Positions 1 to 6,359 of a stretch of 7,209 nucleotides of DNA are shown in pieces. The DNA lies in assembly GCA_947470005.1 (NCBI GenBank), contig CANISA010000078.1:1-7209 (forward strand). Reading direction: 5' to 3'. A program made the position numbers and the translations under genes. The notes beneath the pieces were generated by a model. That model had not been told where the DNA came from. It saw nothing but the letters and a program-made list of their open reading frames with translations, and did no database searches. This DNA is from Legionellaceae bacterium (lineage in GTDB: Bacteria > Pseudomonadota > Gammaproteobacteria > Legionellales > Legionellaceae). Position 1 is the first letter of the stretch. Every line of letters starts with the position of its first letter.

Positions 1-2
1 AT

Positions 3-18
3 GGCTCTTGCAAGAGCC
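3..18. terminator. Perfect 16-bp palindrome at left edge, possible terminator
   Basis: The 16 bases GGCTCTTGCAAGAGCC are a perfect inverted repeat that could form a 6-7 bp stem with a very tight loop. On the + strand it is followed only by TTTC, so the U-tract expected of an intrinsic terminator is poor. One frame (2-34) reads through the palindrome to a stop at 32-34, so it could also lie in the last codons of an upstream gene. A terminator of whatever lies to the left is the simplest guess, but a protein-binding site is equally possible. Confidence 0.3.
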
Positions 19-154
19 TTTCATAACCGAATAGAAACCCCATTATGCAGCTGTTCTTTTTTAGACAGGCTCTCGATTACAAAACTTTACAGCAGTATAC
101 GGACTCAATCTTGTTTCACTGCGGCTCATCTGTGAGTCGAGCTATAGAAACATT

Positions 155-355
155 ATGTTTTACGTGGCAACCATGTACAATTATCACGTATCACTTGGGA
201 CGGTTTTCAATATTATTGATGAGGCAGCAGATAAGGCTCCACCCATCAATCAATCGTATGATTTGAGCCCGATTAAAGACAGCGCATCTGATTTTTTGAA
301 CCATGCCGTTAATGATGCAGATAACGCGGCGGCTCCTGTAAGAGCAGCGCACTAA
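155..355 (+). CDS. Doubtful small hypothetical protein, 66 aa
   Basis: This frame is not recognised as any family. From about codon 17 onward the codons are rich in G-starting triplets (GAT, GAG, GCA, GCG), giving an Asp/Ala/Asn-rich soluble-looking peptide that ends in APVRAAH; this gives it a mild coding look. Against it, there is no good Shine-Dalgarno before the ATG at 155 or the in-frame ATG at 173, there is no hydrophobic or signal segment, and the frame overlaps others of similar length. It ends 36 bases before the -35 box of the operon promoter, so if real it would be a separate transcript or the end of one. Chance open frame remains the more likely reading. Confidence 0.22.
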   Translation: MFYVATMYNYHVSLGTVFNIIDEAADKAPPINQSYDLSPIKDSASDFLNHAVNDADNAAAPVRAAH

Positions 356-390
356 AAAGTATGCCAGCTTCAATCACAATCACCCTAACA

Positions 391-419
391 TTGGCAGCAT
401 GACGCTTCACGGGTATAAT
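391..419 (+). promoter_or_regulatory. Sigma-70-type promoter of the rodZ-hisS-yfgM-bamB-der operon
   Basis: A -35 box TTGGCA (391-396, five of six consensus bases) and a perfect -10 box TATAAT (414-419) are separated by exactly 17 bases. The expected transcription start is about 425-428, some 22 bases before the preferred rodZ start codon. No other comparably good promoter was found before the tightly packed genes, so this is the probable main promoter of the operon. Flanking operator-like repeats are not evident. Confidence 0.8.
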
Positions 420-438
420 GCCTGACGATGTCTTATCC

Positions 439-442
439 GGAG
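439..442 (+). promoter_or_regulatory. Ribosome binding site deciding the rodZ start
   Basis: GGAG lies 6 bases before the ATG at 449, ideal spacing. The in-frame upstream ATG at 428 would sit at the 5' end of the predicted transcript (start about 425-428) with no room for a Shine-Dalgarno, so the site favours 449 as start. Confidence 0.65.
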
Positions 443-448
443 TATAAA

Positions 449-1012
449 ATGAACACAACCATAACCATGGATTCGGGTGATGAATATTTGCAGAACAAGC
501 CAGGCGGGCAGCTGGCGGTGATTCGTGAGCAAAAAGGGTATAGTGCGGAGTACGTGGCAGGCAAACTTCATTTGCGTGTTCGTATTATTCAATTATTGGA
601 AGCAGATGATTACCACAACATGCCTGAGCCTGTGTTTATTAAAGGTTATTTACGAGCCTATGCCAAATTATTAGATGAAGTGCCTGAGCCGTTTATTGAG
701 ACCTTTAATCGGTGCTACTCGAGCGAGCGAAAATTAGAGCGAGCCTTGTGGCAAAGTCGTCGGCAAACCAACAAAGCCGAGCACACGGTGCGTTGGGTCA
801 CTGGCTTTTTTGCTATCGCTGTTTTTGTGGCCGTGATGATGTGGTGGAATAAAAATAAAGAGGCTGAAGTGTTGTTTCCCTCAACAGTGAGTCAAGCAGA
901 AGTCATACCGAGCACCTCGGAAACTGAAATTCGGTTGACTGACTTATCAAAAATGCGATCGCTGCTCTCATCCGTTAGCCAAGCTGTTCCGTTGGAAAAT
1001 CCAAGTGAGTGA
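449..1012 (+). CDS. rodZ: Short RodZ-like membrane-anchored HTH protein
   Basis: RodZ links the MreB actin-like cytoskeleton to the membrane and helps maintain rod shape. Numbered from the ATG at 449 (187 aa), residues 18-75 form the N-terminal HTH_25-type domain: a QLAVIREQKG helix start and the FIKGYLRAYAKLL stretch, which matches FLRGYIRSYARLV of E. coli RodZ. A basic juxtamembrane stretch (about 93-116) precedes one transmembrane helix (about 114-133, ending MMWW), as in E. coli. Only about 54 Ser/Thr-rich residues follow, so the long linker and the C-terminal beta-domain (DUF4115) of the 337-residue E. coli protein are missing. The stop overlaps hisS by 8 bases. A start at 428 would add 7 residues. 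Because the periplasmic domain is absent, 'RodZ-like HTH protein' is safer than a firm RodZ assignment; function in cell shape is inferred from homology and gene order. Confidence 0.8.
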   Translation: MNTTITMDSGDEYLQNKPGGQLAVIREQKGYSAEYVAGKLHLRVRIIQLLEADDYHNMPEPVFIKGYLRAYAKLLDEVPEPFIETFNRCYSSERKLERALWQSRRQTNKAEHTVRWVTGFFAIAVFVAVMMWWNKNKEAEVLFPSTVSQAEVIPSTSETEIRLTDLSKMRSLLSSVSQAVPLENPSE

Positions 1013-2285
1013 TCGTCTCCAAGCCGTTCGTGGCATGAGTGATGTGTTACCCGAGCAGACGTACGCGTGGCGTTTTTTAGAGCGGACGGTTGCGGATTGC
1101 TTGTTTACCTATGGGTATCGAGAAATTCGAATGCCTCTGCTGGAAAGCACGCAGTTGTTTAAGCGATCCATTGGCGAGGTAACGGACATTGTTGAAAAAG
1201 AAATGTACACGTTCACCGATCGAAATGGTGATAGTCTCACCTTAAGGCCAGAGGGCACGGCAGGTTGTGTTCGCGCATGCTTGGAGCATGGGTTACTGCA
1301 TAATCAGCAGCAAAAACTCTGGTATGCCGGGCCTATGTTTCGTCATGAAAAACCCCAGAAAGGCCGCTATCGTCAATTTAATCAATTAGCCGTGGAGGTG
1401 TTTGGGATATCAGGTGTTGGCATTGAGCTTGAAATGATTGCCATGTGCAAACGACTTTGGCAGGATTTAGGTCTTTTGGATGTGCTGACGTTGCAGATCA
1501 ATACGCTCGGGGAGTGGACGGAGCGTCAGGCTTATCGTGATATTTTGGTTGCTTATTTTCGGTCACACATGGATGAATTAGACGAAGACAGCCAGCGACG
1601 GTTAGATAAAAACCCGTTGCGTATTTTGGACAGTAAAAATCCGACCATGCAACGCCTTATTCAAGAGGCTCCCCAATTGCTAGATACGCTTGGGGAGGTT
1701 AGCCGGCGACATTTTTTTGACGTGTGCGCAGGGTTAGATGCGTTAGGCATCAGCTACGTCGTTAATCCTTGTTTGGTTCGTGGTTTGGATTATTATGAGC
1801 ACACCGTGTTTGAGTGGGTGACTGATCAATTAGGGAGTCAGGCTACGGTTTGCGCGGGCGGGCGTTTTGACCGACTCGTGGAGCAATTGGGTGGACGGCC
1901 TACGCCTGCGGTTGGATTTGCAATGGGTGCAGAACGGTTGCTGCTGCTCATGAGTATGCGTTCAACAGGAATCATGGCCGAACCACTTCCAACGCTGTAT
2001 ATTGTCGCCGACGGAGAGGGCTGTTTGTTGCAGGCGTTAATCTTGGCGGAAACATTGCATCAACAAGAGCCTGGATGGGGTGTTTTGGTTCATACGTCAG
2101 GTGGTGGCTTTAAAAATCAGTTTAAAAAAGCAGATAAAAGTGGTGCCCTGTTGGCACTGGTGCTTGGTGAAGATGAAGTGCGTCAGGGTAAGGTAGGCAT
2201 TAAAGATTTGCGCGGTCAAAAAGAGCCGCAATGCGTTCCTCAATCGGATGTGCATCGAACCATCCGATCGTACTTAGGAGAATAA
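1005..2285 (+). CDS. hisS: Histidyl-tRNA synthetase
   Basis: A cytoplasmic class II aminoacyl-tRNA synthetase that charges tRNA-His with histidine using ATP. The 426-residue product is full length (E. coli 424) and closely E. coli-like. Visible are the N-terminal AVRGMSDVLP (7-16), the ATP/histidine-site stretch LTLRPEGTAG (78-87), motif 2 around GPMFRHEKPQKGRYRQF (109-125), the histidine-binding LVRGLDYYEHTVFEW (257-271), CAGGRFDRL (283-291) and motif 3 AVGFAMGAERLLLL (302-315). The C-terminal anticodon-binding domain spans about 328-426 and includes GGGFKNQFKKADKSGA (366-381). The start is GTG at 1005, because the next ATG (1035) falls inside the conserved RGMSD segment. Only a weak GGA at 994-996 precedes it, and it overlaps the rodZ stop by 8 bases, which suggests translational coupling. 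Confidence 0.98.
   Translation: MSDRLQAVRGMSDVLPEQTYAWRFLERTVADCLFTYGYREIRMPLLESTQLFKRSIGEVTDIVEKEMYTFTDRNGDSLTLRPEGTAGCVRACLEHGLLHNQQQKLWYAGPMFRHEKPQKGRYRQFNQLAVEVFGISGVGIELEMIAMCKRLWQDLGLLDVLTLQINTLGEWTERQAYRDILVAYFRSHMDELDEDSQRRLDKNPLRILDSKNPTMQRLIQEAPQLLDTLGEVSRRHFFDVCAGLDALGISYVVNPCLVRGLDYYEHTVFEWVTDQLGSQATVCAGGRFDRLVEQLGGRPTPAVGFAMGAERLLLLMSMRSTGIMAEPLPTLYIVADGEGCLLQALILAETLHQQEPGWGVLVHTSGGGFKNQFKKADKSGALLALVLGEDEVRQGKVGIKDLRGQKEPQCVPQSDVHRTIRSYLGE
2276..2280 (+). promoter_or_regulatory. Ribosome binding site supporting the GTG start of yfgM
   Basis: AGGAG, inside the last codons of hisS, lies 6 bases before GTG 2287. The in-frame ATG at 2299 would be 18 bases away, too far. A second ATG at 2285, overlapping the hisS stop as TAATG, is out of frame and closes after five codons. 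Confidence 0.7.
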
Positions 2286-2286
2286 T

Positions 2287-2910
2287 GTGTCGATTTGCAT
2301 GACAGAAGAAGAGCAGTTGGATGCGATAAAAAAATGGTGGAAGCGCCACCATCGCCTCATTACTGTGGTTTTATCCATCGTACTGCTGTTGACCGCAGGG
2401 TACCGTTATTGGAACTGGCACGTGGAAAAAGTGAACCAGCAAGCATCAGAGGCCTATGAACGGTTGATGGTTGCAGTTTCACAAAAAGATAATAAAGCGG
2501 TGCGTTCTTATGCCAAGCAATTATCAACAGCGTATCGTCAGACTGTTTATGGTGACGTGGCTCATCTCACCATGGCTCACTATTTTGTGATGCATGCACA
2601 AGAGGCTAAAGCACGCGAAGAGTTAGCTTATGTTGTTTCTCATAGTAAAATGCCTGCATTGCAGCATATTGCAAGCATTCGGATCGCCCGAATATTGCTG
2701 TCAGAGAAGGCCTATGATCAAGCACTCGCTCAATTGGATAAAATAACCGATGCAACGTACCTGCCCTTGGTTAATGAATTGAAAGGTGATGTTTTTGCCG
2801 CAACGGGACGCGCGTCAGAAGCAAAAGCGCTGTATCAGGAAGCAAGTCTTGATGCGAAGAAACGTGGCGTGACTAATCTTTTTTTAGATATGAAAATGAA
2901 TGAAAATTAA
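2287..2910 (+). CDS. yfgM: YfgM family TPR-like inner-membrane protein
   Basis: YfgM of E. coli is an inner-membrane protein with a periplasmic TPR-like domain. It associates with the SecYEG translocon and the chaperone PpiD and is thought to help hand over outer-membrane and periplasmic proteins. The 207-residue product (E. coli about 206) has a short cytoplasmic start (MTEEEQLDAIKKWWKRH at 5-21), one signal-anchor helix at about 23-42, and a helical region of about 48-205 with repeated Ala-rich pairs such as AYERLMVAVSQKD, AHYFVMHAQEAKAREEL, ARILLSEKAYDQALAQLDK and GDVFAATGRASEAKALYQEA, typical of TPR_21. It starts one base after the hisS stop and overlaps bamB by 11 bases if bamB starts at 2900. 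Family assignment rests on topology, length and position; it is a poorly conserved protein at residue level. Confidence 0.88.
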   Translation: MSICMTEEEQLDAIKKWWKRHHRLITVVLSIVLLLTAGYRYWNWHVEKVNQQASEAYERLMVAVSQKDNKAVRSYAKQLSTAYRQTVYGDVAHLTMAHYFVMHAQEAKAREELAYVVSHSKMPALQHIASIRIARILLSEKAYDQALAQLDKITDATYLPLVNELKGDVFAATGRASEAKALYQEASLDAKKRGVTNLFLDMKMNEN

Positions 2911-4087
2911 AGAGGTTTTCAACGTGTTAGCTCAGAAACGATGGATAGTGCTTGGGTTTTGTTTGTTATTACAAGCGTGTGGGCAGGTGGATGATTACCT
3001 GCTCGGGAAAGACAACACGCCTAAGCCCCGGGCCCTGCCGCCTATAAAATCGGCAATTCAATTGACCGAACAGTGGTCGATTACGGTTGGAAAACCGAGT
3101 TACTCGGGAGGAGCATTGAAGCTGGCGCCTGTGGTCCAGGGAGATATGCTCTATGTGGGAGAGTCTCATGGCAACGTCTTGGCGGTTGATAAAAAAACAG
3201 GAAACGTTCATTGGTCAACGCAATTAAAACAAGGCTTAGTGAGCGGCCCGGTGGTCTCTAATGGCACCCTTGCTGTGGGCACAACGAATGCGGGTCTTGT
3301 TCTATTGAATGAAGCGGATGGGCAAGAGCGTTGGCAGGCTACGCTGTCGGGCGACGTATTGTCCAGTCCTCTTCTGACGGACGAACGGGTCATCGCAAAG
3401 ACCATTGATGGTCATTTGGTTGCGTTTGACCTGCATACGGCTAAAAAGCAGTGGGAAATGGATCACGGGGCGCCGAATCTAATCTTAAAGGTCAGTTCTT
3501 CGCCGGTTCGAATGGGAAATCTTGTGCTGGTTGGTTTTTCAGATGGAAAACTTGACGCGGTTGATTTGGACTCTGGTCGAGTACTGTGGCAGCGTAGCAT
3601 TGCCTATGCCAGTGGATCGAGCGATGTTGAGCGGTTGGTGGATATCGATGCTGACCCCATTGTGCGAGGGAATGTTGTTTATTTAGCAAGTTATCAGGGA
3701 TACGTCGGTGCGATGGGGCTTGAAAATGGCCAATTTGTTTGGAATAAACCAGGTTCTACCTATAAAAATTTAGCCTTGGATGAAAACAGTGTGTACATGT
3801 CAGACAGCAATGACACGGTATGGGCGTTTAATCGAAGTAATGGTCAGGTTCAATGGAAGCAACCTGCGTTAGCTGCACGAGGACTAACCGCGCCGGTCAT
3901 CATGGGGCATTATGTGCTGGTGGGTGATAAAACAGGTCTGCTGCATGTGCTTGATGCACAACAAGGTGAGCCAGTGGCTCGTCTTCAACTGGGTAGCGCA
4001 ATAGATGTTGCTCCAACCATTTCGGGCAATCGTGCGTATGTTATGACGGCTGCAGGTCAATTAACGTGTTTTTCTGTGGGGGAGTAA
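2900..4087 (+). CDS. bamB: BamB, outer-membrane beta-barrel assembly lipoprotein
   Basis: BamB is a lipoprotein on the periplasmic face of the outer membrane. It binds BamA POTRA domains and aids insertion of beta-barrel proteins. The 395-residue frame (E. coli 392) has a lipoprotein signal ending LLLQAC with Cys27 as the lipidated residue; glutamine at -2 is slightly unusual. Residues about 56-393 are an eight-bladed propeller of PQQ-like repeats with recurrent W/G-D-TG patterns, for example LYVGESHGNVLAVDKKTG (84-101), VIAKTIDGHLVAFDLHT (164-180), LVGFSDGKLDAVDLDSG (210-226), VWAFNRSNGQVQW (307-319) and LLHVLDAQQGEP (347-358). The loop SDVERLVDID (241-250) matches the E. coli BamA-contact loop with its two aspartates. 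The ATG at 2900 overlaps yfgM by 11 bases; GTG 2924, with a better ribosome site and a shorter signal n-region, is at least as plausible. Confidence 0.96.
   Translation: MKIKEVFNVLAQKRWIVLGFCLLLQACGQVDDYLLGKDNTPKPRALPPIKSAIQLTEQWSITVGKPSYSGGALKLAPVVQGDMLYVGESHGNVLAVDKKTGNVHWSTQLKQGLVSGPVVSNGTLAVGTTNAGLVLLNEADGQERWQATLSGDVLSSPLLTDERVIAKTIDGHLVAFDLHTAKKQWEMDHGAPNLILKVSSSPVRMGNLVLVGFSDGKLDAVDLDSGRVLWQRSIAYASGSSDVERLVDIDADPIVRGNVVYLASYQGYVGAMGLENGQFVWNKPGSTYKNLALDENSVYMSDSNDTVWAFNRSNGQVQWKQPALAARGLTAPVIMGHYVLVGDKTGLLHVLDAQQGEPVARLQLGSAIDVAPTISGNRAYVMTAAGQLTCFSVGE
2911..2915 (+). promoter_or_regulatory. Possible ribosome binding site for an internal GTG start of bamB
   Basis: AGAGG lies directly after the yfgM stop and 8 bases before an in-frame GTG at 2924. 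This start would shorten the signal peptide from 26 to 18 residues. No comparable site precedes the ATG at 2900. Confidence 0.45.
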
Positions 4088-4088
4088 G

Positions 4089-5483
4089 ATGTTGATCCCC
4101 GTTATTGCTTTGGTCGGTCGCCCTAATGTTGGGAAATCGACTTTTTTTAACCGATTAACGCGCACACAAGATGCGTTGGTTGCTGATTTTCCGGGTCTCA
4201 CGCGAGACAGACAGTATGGAGATGTTACCTTTGAAAACAAACCGTTTGTGGTGGTTGATACCGGTGGCATTGGCGTAGACGATCGGGCGGTTGATGCGTT
4301 GATGTCCACGCAATCGGCGGTAGCCCTTGAGGAGGCTGATCGTATTTTCTTTTTAGTGGATGCGCGAGCAGGGCTGACCTCCATTGATCAAAACATTGCT
4401 ACTCGCCTTCGAAAATTAGGTAAACCTATTGATTTAATTGTCAATAAAATTGATGGTCTTGATGAAGAGATGGCCACGCTGGATTTTCAGGCCTTGGGTT
4501 TCGCGTCCGTCTATGGGGTGTCAGCGACGCACGGACGTGGCGTTCACGCGTTGTTGCATGAGGTGACCGCACACTTTCTTCCTACGATTGAAGACGTGCT
4601 TCCGACCGATGATGGGGCGATTAGTATTGCCTTTGTTGGGCGTCCTAACGTGGGCAAATCAACCTTAATTAATCGTATCCTTGGCGAAGAGCGAGTCGTG
4701 GTTTATGACATGCCCGGGACTACGCGAGATAGCATTGCTGTGCCGTTTCAACGCGATGAGCAAGCGTATGTGTTAGTGGATACAGCCGGTGTCCGCCGGC
4801 GTGCGCGGGTGGATGAAAAAATTGAAAAGTTTTCAATTATTAAAACACTCCAATCCATTAAAGCATCTCATGTTTGTCTCATGCTGATTGATGCGCGGGA
4901 AGGGTTAACCGATCAAGATCTTCATTTGCTTGGCTTTATTATTGAAACGGGCAAGGCACTTGTGATCGCGGTGAATAAATGGGATGGTTTGAAAGAAGAC
5001 CACAAAACACACGTTCAAGAAGAGTTGATCAGAAAACTGCACTTTGCTAATTTTGCAAAGATTCGTTTTATCTCGGCCTTGCATGGCAGCGGCGTTGGAA
5101 TTTTATTTAAGGACATTTTGCAGGCGTACCGTTCAGCTATGCAGCCTTTTTCGACACCTGTTATCACGCGCCTATTACAAGAGATGGTCACACAACATGC
5201 TCCTCCATTGGTCAGTGGTCGGCGAATTAAGTTGCGATATGCGCACGCTGGCGGGCACAATCCGCCATTGATTGTTATTCATGGTAACCAGTTAGAGTCG
5301 TTACCTGATAGTTATAAACGTTATTTAACAAAAGCTTATACGGAAAAACTTGGGCTTGTGGGGACGCCATTAAAATTGGAGTTCAAACAAGGCGAAAATC
5401 CATATAAGGGGCAGAAAAATAAATTAAACGAACGTCAGCTTAAACAAAAAAGACGTTTGATGACCTGGGTTAAAAAGCGTTAA
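4089..5483 (+). CDS. der: Ribosome-associated double GTPase Der (EngA)
   Basis: Der is an essential GTPase with two tandem G domains that acts in maturation of the 50S ribosomal subunit. Domain 1 shows Walker A GRPNVGKST (10-18), GLTRDR (36-41), DTGG (57-60), NKID (119-122) and a G5 SAT (145-147). Domain 2 repeats this with GRPNVGKST (184-192), GTTRDS (210-215), DTAGVRRR (231-238), NKWD (296-299) and SAL (329-331). A KH-like domain covers about 353-436, with AGGHNPP at 387-393, followed by a lysine/arginine-rich tail (440-464) likely to touch rRNA. The 464 residues are somewhat shorter than E. coli Der (490), mostly in the acidic linker between the G domains, which is very short here (about 167-178). 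ATG 4089 follows the bamB stop by one base, with GGAG at 4081-4084 as ribosome site. No terminator is evident after the stop. Confidence 0.98.
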   Translation: MLIPVIALVGRPNVGKSTFFNRLTRTQDALVADFPGLTRDRQYGDVTFENKPFVVVDTGGIGVDDRAVDALMSTQSAVALEEADRIFFLVDARAGLTSIDQNIATRLRKLGKPIDLIVNKIDGLDEEMATLDFQALGFASVYGVSATHGRGVHALLHEVTAHFLPTIEDVLPTDDGAISIAFVGRPNVGKSTLINRILGEERVVVYDMPGTTRDSIAVPFQRDEQAYVLVDTAGVRRRARVDEKIEKFSIIKTLQSIKASHVCLMLIDAREGLTDQDLHLLGFIIETGKALVIAVNKWDGLKEDHKTHVQEELIRKLHFANFAKIRFISALHGSGVGILFKDILQAYRSAMQPFSTPVITRLLQEMVTQHAPPLVSGRRIKLRYAHAGGHNPPLIVIHGNQLESLPDSYKRYLTKAYTEKLGLVGTPLKLEFKQGENPYKGQKNKLNERQLKQKRRLMTWVKKR

Positions 5484-5515
5484 CATTGCGCGAAATAGAC
5501 AGGGATTGATAAACA

Positions 5516-5520
5516 TAGGA
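5516..5520 (+). promoter_or_regulatory. Ribosome binding site of the methyltransferase gene
   Basis: TAGGA lies 5 bases before ATG 5526 and 8 bases before the adjacent in-frame ATG 5529; either could be the start. The next in-frame ATG, 5541, is too far. No convincing promoter was found in the 42-base gap after der, so read-through from the operon is the simplest source of transcript. Confidence 0.55.
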
Positions 5521-5525
5521 ATATC

Positions 5526-6344
5526 ATGATGTTAAAGGCAATGTACAATGATCTTGCAGAAAATTATGCCACGGCCGATCAATTTGGATCAATCAGCGAA
5601 AGCCACCGAGTAGCCATCGATCAGATTCAACGTTCCAATCTTGGAAATCGAGCCCATTATAAAGTGTTGGATCTTGGCGTAGGTGATGGCGCTTTTTTGA
5701 AAAAATTAAAGCGACAGATGCCGCTCGCAGAATTTACCGGTATTGATGTGTCCGGTGAAATGTTAAGGCTTGCACGAGAAGCGTTGCCCCTAACAACGAT
5801 TGAAGCCAGTGCGACTGAAGTGGGTCATTATCTTCCCCCACACAGCCAAGATTTGGTCCTTGCACATTTTATAAATGCCTACATACCAATCAATACGTTG
5901 TTTAGTTCAGCAAATGAGCTTACGCGCGCCACGGGTTATTTCTCCCTGATTACCACAACGTACGATTCCTTTCCCATCGCGCAACAATATTTGGCTAATT
6001 TTATCGCGAAAGGCTCGTTGCTGAGCAGTGTGGTTGGCCATTATTACAAATCGATTGTAAAAAATACGACCGTTGCGGCCAGTGAAGAAGATTTATTGAA
6101 GGCGTTTACCCAGCACGGGTTTGAGGTGTTGGAGCATCACCGATTGCGGTTGCCGATCGTGTTGAATAACATCGATGAGTTGGCTTTGTTTGGTATTGAG
6201 GGCACTTGGTTTTTGAATAGCTTATCTATTCGTATGTTTCCTAAGCACTTTTTAGTGCAACGGTTAAAGCGTTTGTTTGATAAAATGTTCACCTTCCCTT
6301 ATCAAGATACGCACATTATTGATGTGGTCTTGGCAAGAAAATAG
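5526..6344 (+). CDS. Class I SAM-dependent methyltransferase, substrate unknown
   Basis: The 272-residue product has a Rossmann-type methyltransferase core. SAM-binding motif I is VLDLGVGDGAFLKKL (47-61), the acidic ribose-binding residue at the end of strand 2 is Asp74 in FTGIDVSGEMLRLA (70-83), and a motif-II-like strand is QDLVLAHF (108-115). This layout resembles Methyltransf_25/Methyltransf_11 enzymes that modify small molecules, quinones or lipids. There is no signal peptide or membrane helix, so it is cytosolic. The C-terminal 100 residues (YYKSIVKNTT onward), which would form the substrate cap, are not recognised. It lies 42 bases after der and 15 bases before a sensor kinase gene, and the two are probably cotranscribed. 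A role linked to that signalling pathway, such as altering a signal molecule, is speculation; a UbiE/BioC-like housekeeping role is an alternative, though neither signature is specific here. Confidence 0.88.
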   Translation: MMLKAMYNDLAENYATADQFGSISESHRVAIDQIQRSNLGNRAHYKVLDLGVGDGAFLKKLKRQMPLAEFTGIDVSGEMLRLAREALPLTTIEASATEVGHYLPPHSQDLVLAHFINAYIPINTLFSSANELTRATGYFSLITTTYDSFPIAQQYLANFIAKGSLLSSVVGHYYKSIVKNTTVAASEEDLLKAFTQHGFEVLEHHRLRLPIVLNNIDELALFGIEGTWFLNSLSIRMFPKHFLVQRLKRLFDKMFTFPYQDTHIIDVVLARK

Positions 6345-6350
6345 ACATGT

Positions 6351-6355
6351 GGTGG
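6351..6355 (+). promoter_or_regulatory. Likely ribosome binding site of the sensor kinase gene
   Basis: GGTGG lies 4 bases before ATG 6360. It is a moderate, slightly close match. The ATG at 6347 is in another frame and closes after 30 codons, so 6360 is the preferred start. Confidence 0.45.
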
Positions 6356-6359
6356 TTTC

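Larger units (their letters stand above)
1..427. other. Leader/intergenic region upstream of the rodZ-hisS-der operon
   Basis: No recognisable protein family, tRNA or structural RNA was found on either strand in this stretch. It contains the palindrome at 3-18, several short overlapping open frames in conflict with one another, a 66-codon frame at 155-355 whose codons look somewhat coding-like, and the promoter at 391-419. An E. coli-style pilW gene, which precedes rodZ in many relatives, is not present here. The region probably separates the operon from an unrelated gene to the left. Confidence 0.6.

Noticed and set aside
1..135. Frame open from the left edge, which could be the end of an upstream gene
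   Set aside because: The 44 residues resemble no family and codon use looks random; the other two frames also stop early (26 and 34), so no upstream gene end can be assigned.
45..266. 73-codon + strand frame in the left intergenic region
   Set aside because: No ribosome site, no recognisable domain, Cys/His/Ile-rich chance-like product, and conflict with the better-looking 155-355 frame.
4061..4384. 107-codon minus-strand frame over the start of der
   Set aside because: It is antisense to conserved Der G-domain codons and has a low-complexity Ser/Thr/Arg product, as expected for a shadow frame.
5484..5525. Promoter or terminator between der and the methyltransferase
   Set aside because: The best -35/-10 pair (TTGCGC, 16 bp, GATAAA) matches consensus poorly, and no stem followed by a T-run is present.
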